Positions 20,986-30,024 of a DNA stretch of 35,290 nt are shown one piece after another. Position 1 is the first letter of the stretch. The number at the start of each line of letters is the position of its first letter. The stretch comes from Poteriospumella lacustris (taxonomy: Eukaryota > Sar > Chrysophyceae > Chromulinales > Dinobryaceae), in contig SMOI01000031.1 in the NCBI GenBank assembly GCA_008000375.1, positions 108,041 to 143,330 on the forward strand. The letters run 5' to 3'. The notes beneath the pieces are model-generated. The model had not been told where the DNA came from. It saw only the letters and a program-made list of their open reading frames with translations, and ran no database searches. A program made the translations under genes and the position numbers.

Positions 20986-21907
20986 AAGCAGAGCGGCCTG
21001 AAACACGTCGGCCACGAACCTGATGTGGCTCACCTTCCACCCAGACAACGGTTAAACAACGTTGAGAATCCAACTCGATAGTGATTGGTTGAACGCGTCC
21101 GCATCGTTGAGCGTTCTTCCAAATCGGTAGCGACTGGTTGAACGAAGAGGCTCCATCAAACATGCGTATCATCCTGGTGACTTTACCCATATCCCAAGTC
21201 GCCAGCGGCTGGTTAAGCGAGGAGGCTCCAGCAATCACGCTTGCCATCATAATGACTTGACTCATATCCCAAGTCGCCAGCGGCTGGTTGAATAAAGACG
21301 CATTGTTGAACATTTCGTACATATCTTTGACCTGGTCTACTCGCCATGTCGATAGCGACTGATTGAAGGAGTAGGCCCCTCCAAACATTCGACACATATT
21401 TGTAACCCGACTAACGTCCCAACTTTCCAACGGTTGGTCGAAAGACGCGGCTCGGTCAAACAGTCGGTTCATGTTGCGGACCTGAGAGACGTCCCATCCG
21501 GATATATTCGCATTGAACTCCTCGCATTGACGAAACATTGACGCCATTGATGTCACATTCCTCACATCCCACCGACTGATGTCCTCGTTGAACTTTGCAT
21601 AACCTTCGAAGAGATTGTCCATGTTCACCACGCCGCTCACGTCCCAGTCGCTTATGTGTCCATACCTCATCTCCGCTATCGCCCGATCCTCCTCTATCCA
21701 CAGCTGTACCGCTTTGTGAATGTTCGACTGGTCGATCTTTTTGAAACTGTACTCGTGGATCATCTGTCGTATGCCATACGGCAAGGCCAAGACCCCGCCG
21801 AATAGGTTCGACACGCGTCGTTGGAGGCACAACTCGACCAGTTCTTGCCGAGGATAGATCTTGTTGGAAATGAAGTGGTCCATTTTTACCGAATTGTGTG
21901 ACTTCAT
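20984..21907 (-). CDS. DUF285 / BspA-type repeat protein with decayed C-terminus, 307 aa (copy B)
   Basis: ATG 21907 begins MKSHNSVKMDHFISNK; an in-frame Met at 21883 is possible. The N-terminal region and first three repeats are nearly the same as copy A (for example AKFNEDISRWDVRNVTSMAS). The following four repeats diverge (SLSTWRVDQVKDMYEMFNNA, QPLATWDMSQVIMM, ATWDMGKVTRMIRMF). After FNQSLPIW the frame leaves the repeat pattern and ends in an unrelated tail (KNAQRCGRVQPITIELD...). In another frame the pattern continues (ADAFNQSLSSW, a TAA stop, then PLSGWKVSHIRFV), so the 3' end carries a deletion or frameshift. The truncated product could still be made and fold, since repeat proteins tolerate loss of terminal units. 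Confidence 0.85.
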   Translation of the reverse strand: MKSHNSVKMDHFISNKIYPRQELVELCLQRRVSNLFGGVLALPYGIRQMIHEYSFKKIDQSNIHKAVQLWIEEDRAIAEMRYGHISDWDVSGVVNMDNLFEGYAKFNEDISRWDVRNVTSMASMFRQCEEFNANISGWDVSQVRNMNRLFDRAASFDQPLESWDVSRVTNMCRMFGGAYSFNQSLSTWRVDQVKDMYEMFNNASLFNQPLATWDMSQVIMMASVIAGASSLNQPLATWDMGKVTRMIRMFDGASSFNQSLPIWKNAQRCGRVQPITIELDSQRCLTVVWVEGEPHQVRGRRVSGRSA

Positions 21908-22232
21908 TTTGTGTATTTGAATCCTGTTTAGCTCAGATACAAGTGTCGTTCAATCAATCAATGACCGATGACCGAGGAGCCGAGGAGACGCCATTCCGCC
22001 ATTCCCAGCCTCCTGGTACCCATCTTTCAATATATTTAACCACATAAAGTCCATTTTAAAAGAACATATTCGTACTACATATGACTAGCCAAGCCGCCAC
22101 GTGCCATCGCACTATGTAGTTATCTTATCCCAAACTAGTTACGTTTATCCCATATCGGTATCCGACTTTAGTTCCAGAGAATGGTATATCTGTTCTCAGA
22201 GTTATATAAAGACCTCTGAGAGTTGCCTTGCA
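21908..22232. promoter_or_regulatory. Divergent promoter region, DUF285 copy B / TPR gene
   Basis: This 325-base AT-richer gap lies between two start codons. A TATATAAA element at 22203-22210 lies only 23 bases before the TPR start codon at 22233, which is too close for an ordinary TATA box unless the leader is extremely short. Its function is therefore uncertain. Confidence 0.4.
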
Positions 22233-24125
22233 ATGAGCGGATTTGGTAGACCTATTGCGGAGGTGCCCGGTAGGGGCGCGTCGTTGGAATATCTGCGCAC
22301 CCTGTTTGCTGATTTGGACCAAAATGCCGCCGTCCGGGATGCATCGAAATTCGTAGAGTCGAAATTTCCGTCTTCTTTGCGAGTCTCTTACCTGGAAAGG
22401 CTGAAAAGGGAATCCAATACCTCGTCCATACAATCTGCCAATATTGTTGTCGTTGTCGCGGACACTGACTCCTTTCATGCCACTCTTGATGCTGTTCAGA
22501 CCTGCCTGACACAACAGCGCTTGGGCGACTTATCTGTAGCTACTGCGTTCGTTTATTTTCCTTGGATGGACTCGAGGCCGTCTTTCCATCAAAATGAGAA
22601 GGCGATGGCATCGATCCCTCAGTCACTGGTCTTGCTGTCGTCGTGGCTTGAGCCAGCTGTGTTTCGTCAGTATCCCACAGTGCATCAGTTGTACAGTGCT
22701 CGTCAAGGTGAATATGTGGTCTCCTTTATTGCACCCACCTTGGAAGAATCTATTTTAGAGCGAATCGAAGAATCCCCCAGCTCTACTGGTCAGGAAATAG
22801 TGAACGCCGTGCGCTGTCAACCAACGGCAGGAACGTTACCAACCACGGAGGCCAGCCAATATCAAGGACTGATCGACGCCGGAGGACCAACCTCCTTGGG
22901 CGATGTGTCTATCAAACTGAAATCTTCGCTTTTGAGCTTCATACTGCAACGTTTGCTGAGTAGACTAGAAGCGGCTTGCGGCGACCAATCGGTCCCCATT
23001 CCCGCCATTGAGGCTCGTCTCAGCGGCATCATCACCGTGGCACATATGTATCGACAAGAGAACCGACACGGCGAATACAAACAAATAGTGTCGAAGCTCA
23101 TGCCGCCTGTCTTCAATCGGCTCACCGATCGGCATCCTGCGTCGTTCGTCTTGCGGAAGGAACTCGGTGCGACCCGACGACTACTGCAAGAGCCTCTCCC
23201 AGCGCTGGCGTTACTTCAAGGCACAAAGGATCAAATCTTGTCCACCTTGGCAGAGATGCAACAGGAGCCTGTTTCGGACGATCGCAATGCTCGTGAAGCG
23301 GTTCTGATGGTCGTGCTGGTGGATGTGCTGCAAGAGCAGGGCGCGGTGCACAGAGACTTGGGCGACACGACCAACAGCCGGCAGAGCTACCAAACGGCCC
23401 TGGAAATTGCCCAGAGCATTCAACAGGAACGCTTGCCGCTTTCACAACGTCACTCACTGCGAGTGTTACTGCGAACATTGGAAGTGAAGAACGCGGAGTT
23501 GACCGGTGATTTGGAGTCCCTGGCCGAGGTGCATCGACGGCACTACGGAGAACAATCCACCGAGTACTGGAGCGCCTGCCGCAACTTGGGCCTGAAGCAC
23601 CTCAAAGAACATCGCTACAGTGCGGCAGCAGACACACTGTATCGTGCCTACGAGATCGCTTGTGGCTTGCCTCCGATGGGAAAAGATCATTTGTTGACCA
23701 CCTCCTGCCTGCAGCATCACGCACGAGCCCTGATCAAAGCGGGAGACTTTCAAACGGGTCTAGAGCGTCTCCAAGAATGCTTGGCCATTCGCCAGCGGAC
23801 GCTGGGCAATGAAGACGGCCACACCATCAACGCCATGCAATACATCGCCGAGGAACTGAGGAACCACGGTCGTCCAACGGACGCCCTGGCCTGTTACGAA
23901 GAGTGTTTGCAGCGTCGCGTGAGGCTCTTTGAACGCGATCAGTCCAAGGCCACGGACTTGATAGTGACGCTGAAGTCCATGGCTGCCTTGGCGCAGGAGT
24001 TGAATCAAATTGCGAAGGCGACTGAGTATGCGGGACAAGCGTTTCAGTTCGCGCATCATCACCTGGGGCCAGAGGCGGCCCTGACGCAGGAGAGTGCCGC
24101 GTTGTACGCTGGTTTGCAGTCGTGA
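22233..24125 (+). CDS. Tetratricopeptide-repeat protein with unknown N-terminal domain, 630 aa
   Basis: A single exon runs from ATG 22233 (MSGFGRPIAEVPGRG; the only in-frame ATG near the 5' end) to TGA 24123-24125. Residues 1-200 form an alpha/beta-looking region with hydrophobic strands (ANIVVVVADTDSF, ATAFVYFPW, SLVLLSSWLEPAVF). It is TIR- or nucleoside-binding-like in texture, but no family is recognised. From about 280 the protein is helical. Clear TPRs of the kinesin-light-chain type occupy the last 240 residues: EYWSACRNLGLKHLKEHRY with AADTLYRAYEIA; ALIKAGDFQTGLERLQECL; DALACYEECLQRR; ATEYAGQAFQFAHHHLGPE. TPRs bind peptide partners, so an adaptor role is likely. It converges with RIO2 across 225 bases. 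Confidence 0.82.
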   Translation: MSGFGRPIAEVPGRGASLEYLRTLFADLDQNAAVRDASKFVESKFPSSLRVSYLERLKRESNTSSIQSANIVVVVADTDSFHATLDAVQTCLTQQRLGDLSVATAFVYFPWMDSRPSFHQNEKAMASIPQSLVLLSSWLEPAVFRQYPTVHQLYSARQGEYVVSFIAPTLEESILERIEESPSSTGQEIVNAVRCQPTAGTLPTTEASQYQGLIDAGGPTSLGDVSIKLKSSLLSFILQRLLSRLEAACGDQSVPIPAIEARLSGIITVAHMYRQENRHGEYKQIVSKLMPPVFNRLTDRHPASFVLRKELGATRRLLQEPLPALALLQGTKDQILSTLAEMQQEPVSDDRNAREAVLMVVLVDVLQEQGAVHRDLGDTTNSRQSYQTALEIAQSIQQERLPLSQRHSLRVLLRTLEVKNAELTGDLESLAEVHRRHYGEQSTEYWSACRNLGLKHLKEHRYSAAADTLYRAYEIACGLPPMGKDHLLTTSCLQHHARALIKAGDFQTGLERLQECLAIRQRTLGNEDGHTINAMQYIAEELRNHGRPTDALACYEECLQRRVRLFERDQSKATDLIVTLKSMAALAQELNQIAKATEYAGQAFQFAHHHLGPEAALTQESAALYAGLQS

Positions 24126-24350
24126 CGTCGCCACTGACCCCGCCTCGCGAGACGAGATACGAGCGATCGACGACAGTTCGGGGTGTTCGTATAGATTGTT
24201 ATAGACCATGCCGACCTCTCCCACAACCGGATTGGCTTAGAGAGATCATTTTAACGAGTGTTACTACCCCACACCACATCCGTCACGCGGATATATACAC
24301 AGACACTGCACACCGCTGCTGTAGTAAACAGGGACACCGCGTCGGGCGGT

Positions 24351-26081
24351 TTACCAGTCGCCCGTGGACTCGTCGCGGACAATGCGTCCGAACTTGTTGC
24401 GCTTTTTGGTGTTGTTTCGACTGCCGCTGCCATGGTTGCCGCCGCCGCCGCCCCGTCCGCCTCGGCCTTTTCCTTTCCGTAAGATCTCACTGCGACACAG
24501 ACACAGACACAGACACACAACGGCTCGTGTTAGAAGAGGCTCCCAGTGCTCATTCGCACAGCGGCAACAAAGTACCTGCGTAACTTGGCGTAGGCGTCCG
24601 ACATGCGCTCTTCCTTCGATCGCTTGATGTCTTCGTCGCTGATGTCGCTGTCGACGCCATCGCCGTGAAGCTCTGTTGTACCCGAGACAGCAACAGGAAC
24701 AAGATCAGCTCAAGACCGGACACAACCGTTTCGCAGGTTAAGAACGAGACAACTTACTGGTGGATGGCTTCGTCGCACTGGTGGCTTTCTTCTTCTTACC
24801 CGCACCGGACTTCTTCTTCGGCCGTTGGCCTTCCTCGGCCTCTGGTTCATCTCCTTCCGGTGTAACCTCCTCACCGTCGGCGGTGGCCGCCACTGCTTTC
24901 TTCTTCGACGCTTTCTTCACAGCCACCTCGCCGTTTTCGTCGAGTTCTTCCGCTTCGGCCGCGACGTCTTCCTCGTCCCCGTCCTCCTCTTCCTCTTCAT
25001 CCTCCTCTTCATCATCGTCCTCCTCCTCTTCGACGTCGTCCTCGTCCTCATCGGCTTCCTCTTCGTCGTCCACTCCGACGAGGGACAAACCGTTCGCCGC
25101 CAACAAATTGATTTGCGAAATATCTTCATCATCGAATCCTTCAAAGCCACTGGCTTGGACTTCTTCGTCAATGCGCACCGTATTCGTTGAAGTCTGCAAC
25201 AAGTGCTCCAAGGTGAACAAGGCTTCGTCCGGCGGCACGTACTTCATTTTCATCGAGAAGAACTTCACCAAACCGTTGATATCCCGTTGTAAGAGCTCAC
25301 TGGCATTGAAATGAGAGGTGGATACCATCTGTGGGAAGTCAATCAAGGTGATTTGGCCACCGTTGCTCTCGTCGATCATCAAGTTGAACTCGTTGAAGTC
25401 ACAATGCACCAGACCGTGTTCGGCCAGTTTCCGTAAAATGTCCAAACATGTATTGAAGATACGATCGGCATATTCCAATTTACCCGCTCGGATTTGCGCT
25501 AATGGAAAGCCGGGTACGCGACTCATCGCCACAATGTGGCGGTTTTGGTCCAACGGCACAGGCACGGGGAAGCCGTGCGCGTACAGAGCGCGCATGAATG
25601 CGAACTCTTTCATGGCCGACAAACGAGACATATACAGCCAACTCGCCTTGCTTTTACCAATAAGATAATCACGGCTTTTTCGCACGGCACGAAACGATGT
25701 ACGGCCCAGACGATGGATCTTCACGATGATCTCATTGCCGTCGGGACCCACAGCTTGGAAGATATCTGATTCCTTTCCGACTCCAATTTGATTACCAACG
25801 GAAGCGACGACGCCACGAGCTTGCAAGGCACGTAACGCCAAAATATCATAACCCAAGTAGCTCAAGCGGTAACCGTCGTATTCCTTCCGAGTGTGCGCAA
25901 CTAACTTATATCGAAGCAGCGTCGATAAGATGCGATACGAGCCACCATGGCGTAAACCAGCGATGGAATGAATTAAACTCACGGGTACCATCTCGTGGTT
26001 ACGCATACCCATCTCTACAGCTGTTAGGACACGATAGTCATCTTTGCTCAAATATGGCATACTTGTCACATCGAGCCTCAT
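24351..26081 (-). CDS. RIOK2: RIO2 atypical serine kinase, 40S ribosome biogenesis
   Basis: RIO2 is an ATPase/kinase that acts in late pre-40S maturation. ATG 26081 (MRLDVTSMPYLSKDDYRVLT) begins the RIO2-specific winged helix, followed by AVEMGMRNHEMVP and LRHGG. The kinase fold shows the ATP loop GVGKESDIF (about 101-108), Lys121 (IIVKIHRLGRTSFR), LSAMKEFAFM, the catalytic loop VHCDFNEFNL (Asp228, Asn233; CD replaces the common GD) and LIDFPQMVSTSH (Asp248). A long acidic stretch and a Lys-rich tract follow. The C-terminus needs two further exons, 24672-24576 and 24489-24351, with introns of 85 nt (GTAAGT...ACAG) and 86 nt (GTACTT...GCAG). They add GVDSDISDEDIKRSKEERM, a Gly/Arg run and a TAA stop, giving 519 residues. 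All frame phases match, supporting this model over a stop at 24738. Confidence 0.93.
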
Positions 26082-26529
26082 GATTGCTGATTACTTGCTG
26101 GAAACAGAGAAAGATGTCAAACGATAAAAACAACAGCAGCACTGATTCTCAATAATTGTAAGCATACTCTTGCGTCGAAGCGCACCTCGCGTACCTCTTC
26201 CGGTACGATTCATAGAGAAGCAAGCAAGAAGGAATCAAATCGATAGAATGGGCTGGGGGAGTGCCATTGGCTGGTCTGTAGAAGCGCACACCCTCTCGAT
26301 GTACTTCCTCAGTGCACTATATGATACAATGTGCTGAGGACACTTTGTTGTCGTCGTCATCGTGTCCTCGGCGAAATCGCCTGGGACTCCGTCAGATTCC
26401 ATTCACCCTTCATTGTCATATCATTTTAAAGTTACAACTGAATCGATCCGAAGATAAGGGAAATCTGCAACAGAAGTCTCCAAATTGGAAACTGTTTACC
26501 TCCTTGATTGTGAAGAATAGTATAGGAAT
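26082..26529. promoter_or_regulatory. Divergent promoter region, RIO2 / PIG-F-like gene
   Basis: This 448-base gap lies between the RIO2 and PIG-F-like starts. I looked for a missing upstream hydrophobic exon of the PIG-F-like gene. The open frames here (for example 26312-26520) are not membrane-like, so none is claimed. Confidence 0.4.
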
Positions 26530-26955
26530 ATGGAAGAAAGCCGGTTTGTTGAAGAGCGCACCTTTTGCTTCGGCACATTGTCAGTTGCCATGTTGGGATC
26601 AATGTGGTTGTTTGGAAGAGATGTATCCGTTGGTGATGTATACATCTCTGTGGGAACGGCTTTTCTGTATGCTGTGACCATTCCCGTCACCAGCCCGGAG
26701 TCAGTATTCTACGCTGCATTGTTCTCTGTCCTTCCAATGTTCTTGGTGTCCCCAATATACTTACTTGATTGGAATACGATGTGGCAAAAATGGCCAAACT
26801 CAACTGTTTTAGGGCTAGTTATTGGTTACATGGCCTTTTGGGTGCATCATTTTGTGAATGGTCGTCGACGTTACAAATGGAAGTCCGATCGAGAATATGA
26901 TCGCAGCTTTTTGGAGGTCGATAAGTTATCGAACCCGATTGGAACCGAGGAATAA
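26530..26955 (+). CDS. PIG-F / GPI11-like membrane protein, possibly short or N-terminally incomplete
   Basis: PIG-F supports the ethanolamine-phosphate transferases PIG-O and GPI7/PIG-G in GPI-anchor assembly in the ER. The 141-residue product from ATG 26530 has about four hydrophobic segments (11-29, 37-55, 59-79, 93-109). The diagnostic piece is LLDWNTMWQKWPNSTVLGLV, matching the PIG-F C-terminal LDW-x-x-x-WQ-x-WP signature with the following small-residue helix. Family members are usually about 200 residues, so roughly the first third is missing. An unseen upstream exon or a compact divergent form are both possible. A stop lies in frame just upstream (26518-26520). The TAA stop overlaps an AATAAA hexamer (26951-26956). 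It converges with the kinase gene. Confidence 0.6.
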   Translation: MEESRFVEERTFCFGTLSVAMLGSMWLFGRDVSVGDVYISVGTAFLYAVTIPVTSPESVFYAALFSVLPMFLVSPIYLLDWNTMWQKWPNSTVLGLVIGYMAFWVHHFVNGRRRYKWKSDREYDRSFLEVDKLSNPIGTEE

Positions 26956-27214
26956 AATTAACATCAATTTTCCTGAAGAGACATATTTTTGAAAGAAACC
27001 CAAAAGCGATTGGCTGGGTCATTTTTCATCATTTTTGGAGTGGGGTTCGTTGATACTATTTATGTTCAAAGTGGTCGATGAGTACACGGAGACAGGACAA
27101 GGAAATTGAAGCTATCATTAGCACATGAAAAGAGGCAAACCGTACATGAAATGAAACCATATTGTGCTTTAAATGCTTTGGAAATGTTGCGATGAGGGTT
27201 TGTGTGAATGATCA

Positions 27215-29272
27215 TCAAAGTTTGCCGGTGTTTTGCATCGCCGGTGTCTTTCTCCAAGAGATCGCTCGCGGGTTGTGGTTACTTCCAAATTGTGGGGAGC
27301 TGTAGATGTACTCATCTTGATGGCTGTTTGGAGATGGAAAGGAAAGGCGTCTTTGTGGCTTGTAGCGATTGAGTTGGGTGCCAGAATCCGAACAGTCCCC
27401 ATATTTTACGTACTTGTCGCTCTGAGGTCGAGGACGTGGCTTCGGTGGTGTTGGTGGGATGTAAGGAATCTTCGCGGGATTTTCCACTGCTGACATACAT
27501 TGTGGCTGTTGGTAGAAGCTGTTCTCGACCAGACTGTCTTTCATTTCTTCATCGTCCCATGAACTTCCCTTGCAATTCTTCCCTTGATGTCCACATCTCA
27601 CATGCTTCACTGCACCTCCACGGGAAGAATCATCATCTGGAGTAACCTCGTCGTCGCCGTCCATGTAATCATCCTCGAGGCTGTCTCGAACGCCTCCGCT
27701 GGATAGGATGTCCAAGTTTATCGACTTTCCTTCGCTTGCCCCACTTCCGCTTCGACTTCTGCTGCGTGAGTATGTTCTCGATGGCGCAGTACCGGGATTG
27801 GCGGAGATACTTCCACTTGAACTTTGAACGCGGCGGAAAATGGGCGACTGAATCCGCGTATTGTACTCAAAGCTGCCCATATGGTAGTCGTTAGAGATAA
27901 CTATGAGCTGAACGTCGCGTGCAAACTTACTCTTCAAATGCTGTTTGTTCTTCTGGTGAGATGGGAGCGGGTTCTTGGTGCTGTTTAACTAACGAGACAG
28001 CCTCTTCGCAACTAACGTTCATTCGATTGATTGTTCGTTTGGAGTTCTTGGTTGTGAAGATCTCGTTGAACGCCGGAAGCTCATGCCTCAGCAAGGTGAC
28101 AACTTCTTCGAACACTATAGCCTTCTCTCGTTTCAGCCAGGAATGAGAATTGATTTCAATTTCTCCTTCATTTGCACCGAGTCGATATATTGGCTTGAAA
28201 AGAAAAGAGCTGTCAGATGGATCTCATATCGGAAAATAGAAGCAGATTTCTTACATCTGGGTGAAGGATTCGGCGCACGAATGCAATGCAGTCGGTCGAT
28301 AGAGGAATGTCAGGAAGATAATCAAGATCAAGGCGATCAACTCGATCATTTGCATGGTATCGCTGCAAGCGCACTGCTTCGTATGGTCTCCTGCCGCATA
28401 GGAATTCATGGAGAGTTATCCCCAGACAGAACCAATCAAAGGAAGTGCCATGCATATGATCATCCGCGTATATCTCGGGCGCCTGTATCAATATGCAAGT
28501 AAGGGGACAATCAGTCAGCCCATACAAGGGAATTGATTACCATATATCCATGTGTTCCGCTTGTCGAGCGACACTGCTCAATATCCGGAAGTATTTTGGC
28601 CACTCCGAAGTCGGAAACCTTTACGCGCCCATTCTCGTACAGGAGTATATTTTCAGGTTTGATATCTGTTGCAGCATTGACGTTTGTAAATATGAATCAG
28701 TAACCATGAATGGCGGTTCTCCAGTTTCGCTTTGTGATTGTTGCCTTACCTCTGTGCAGAATGCAGCAATTGTGACAATGCTGTACGGCGGAAATCACCT
28801 GTCGAATTACCAATTTGGACACAGCTTCTGAAAAGCGCCCAAGTGGAGCTTTTCGAAGGTTATACCTCATATCTCCACCGATGGCATACTCGACCACCAT
28901 ATAGAGAAACGAATCGTCTTGAAATGCATATTTCAATCGACAAATCTGCTCGAAATTCGATATCATAATCAACGCTTTCAATTCAGTGAGAACAGCCCGA
29001 GTTCCTGAAGGACGGCTAAGCACTGTTTGCTTCGAAATACTTTTCAGTGCATAGCTGACTCCCGCATCGGAACACGTGTTTTTCACCACGCGGCGCACTA
29101 TCCCGAATCCCCCAATTCCCAGTATCTCCTTTGGTGCAGAAAAGTGACTCAGATCCACTTCCACCTCATTGATAGGCATAGTTGAGGTACAATAGGTTGT
29201 CATCGGATCTTTCAAGCAAATCATGGGGCCTCTCGCTCCACTGTTTTTGTCGCTTGAGGTGATACAACCCAT
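27215..29272 (-). CDS. AGC protein kinase, STK32/YANK-like, acylated N-terminus, five exons
   Basis: Exons 29272-28750, 28665-28541, 28482-28255, 28193-27931 and 27872-27215 join in frame to 598 residues; introns are 84, 58, 61 and 58 nt, all GT-AG. The start is MGCITSSDK at 29272: Gly2 and Cys3 fit N-myristoylation plus palmitoylation, as STK32 kinases begin MG. The kinase domain starts near residue 44. It shows GIGGFGIV (52-59), Lys77 (YALKSIS), Glu97, [10 protein letters not shown] (132-141), HRDIKPEN (173-180), DFG (193-195), GTHGYMAPE (211-219), [20 protein letters not shown] and PIYRLG. GGDxRYxL and DWxxLGxTxxEFLxGRRPY favour the YANK/STK32 group within AGC. The roughly 220-residue C-terminal tail is disordered, acidic and Ser/Pro/Tyr-rich. 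All catalytic residues are present, so it is predicted active and membrane-associated. An in-frame upstream ATG at 29383 is rejected as the start because it would hide the acylation motif. Confidence 0.88.
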
Positions 29273-30024
29273 CAAAGTTGAATCTTGAACAACACTCTCG
29301 TGAGCCCTAGGCTTCCAGTGTCGTGATGCCTCCGTAATGATATTGTAGAGATAACCCAACACGAACAATATGAGTTTGTTCACGATTAAGAAGAAATGGT
29401 CTCTTCAATGGATTGAAAAGCACACGTCTAAAGGAGTTTGAATCTGCAAATGATTGTGAATCCATACTCATCCTAGGACCGTCACTAAAATGGCATACTA
29501 GAATTGTTCTTACTGTCAATTCAAATGACTGAGTCTTTTCAAGAGTTGGACAAGTGAAATGGTCGCGAGAGTCGTGAACGCCGCAACGTCTTCAACCACG
29601 TCGAGTGGGGGGAGGGATCGCTGCGCAGTCCCTCACTGACGCCGAAGGGCGTAACTGACTGACAGCTGCTGCCACCGCCTCACGGAAAAATCGATGTTTC
29701 GATAAGACCCTAAGAAGAGTGCACAGTTATAGTCACTTGCTCAGAATTTATTTTTATTGTTGGTAACGATGTCATTATCACGCAATGGTCTCTTTGTCAT
29801 TTCAAAATTCACGACTACGTAACCTATCACTTGACTATTCAGTGTTGCGAACAGGAAGTCTCATCCCACAGTATCAGATACTGCCTAGTACACCAGTTCT
29901 TGAGGGTTATCAATACTCTTCCGCATATCCTTTCGAAACAACATTGCTCACGATGCAAGCGAGTCATGTACCTGTTCAATTGCAATCAGATTGTGAATAA
30001 TCCAAGACTCACAAATGGACACGA
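29273..30024. promoter_or_regulatory. Kinase upstream region and MFS 3' flank
   Basis: This 752-base stretch lies between two leftward genes. It should hold the kinase promoter and the transporter's 3' end. A local GC-rich patch at 29600-29690 includes GGGATCGCTGCGCAGTCCC, a near-palindromic hairpin. Open frames at 29785-30000 are short, lack ATG support and resemble nothing. No tRNA or other RNA gene was recognised. Confidence 0.45.

Noticed and set aside
22203-22210. TATATAAA as the TATA box of the TPR gene
   Set aside because: It lies only 23 bases before the start codon, leaving essentially no leader, so it is not claimed as functional.
26312-26677. Possible upstream exon for the PIG-F-like gene
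   Set aside because: The predicted peptide is not hydrophobic as the PIG-F N-terminus should be, and a stop precedes the ATG at 26530 in frame.
29600-29690. GC-rich hairpin patch considered as a tRNA or other RNA gene
   Set aside because: No tRNA T-loop consensus or cloverleaf spacing is present. A single weak hairpin is not enough.
29785-30000. Small rightward open frame of about 70 codons between the kinase and transporter genes
   Set aside because: No ATG at its start, no recognisable motif, and it lies in the transporter's 3' flank.
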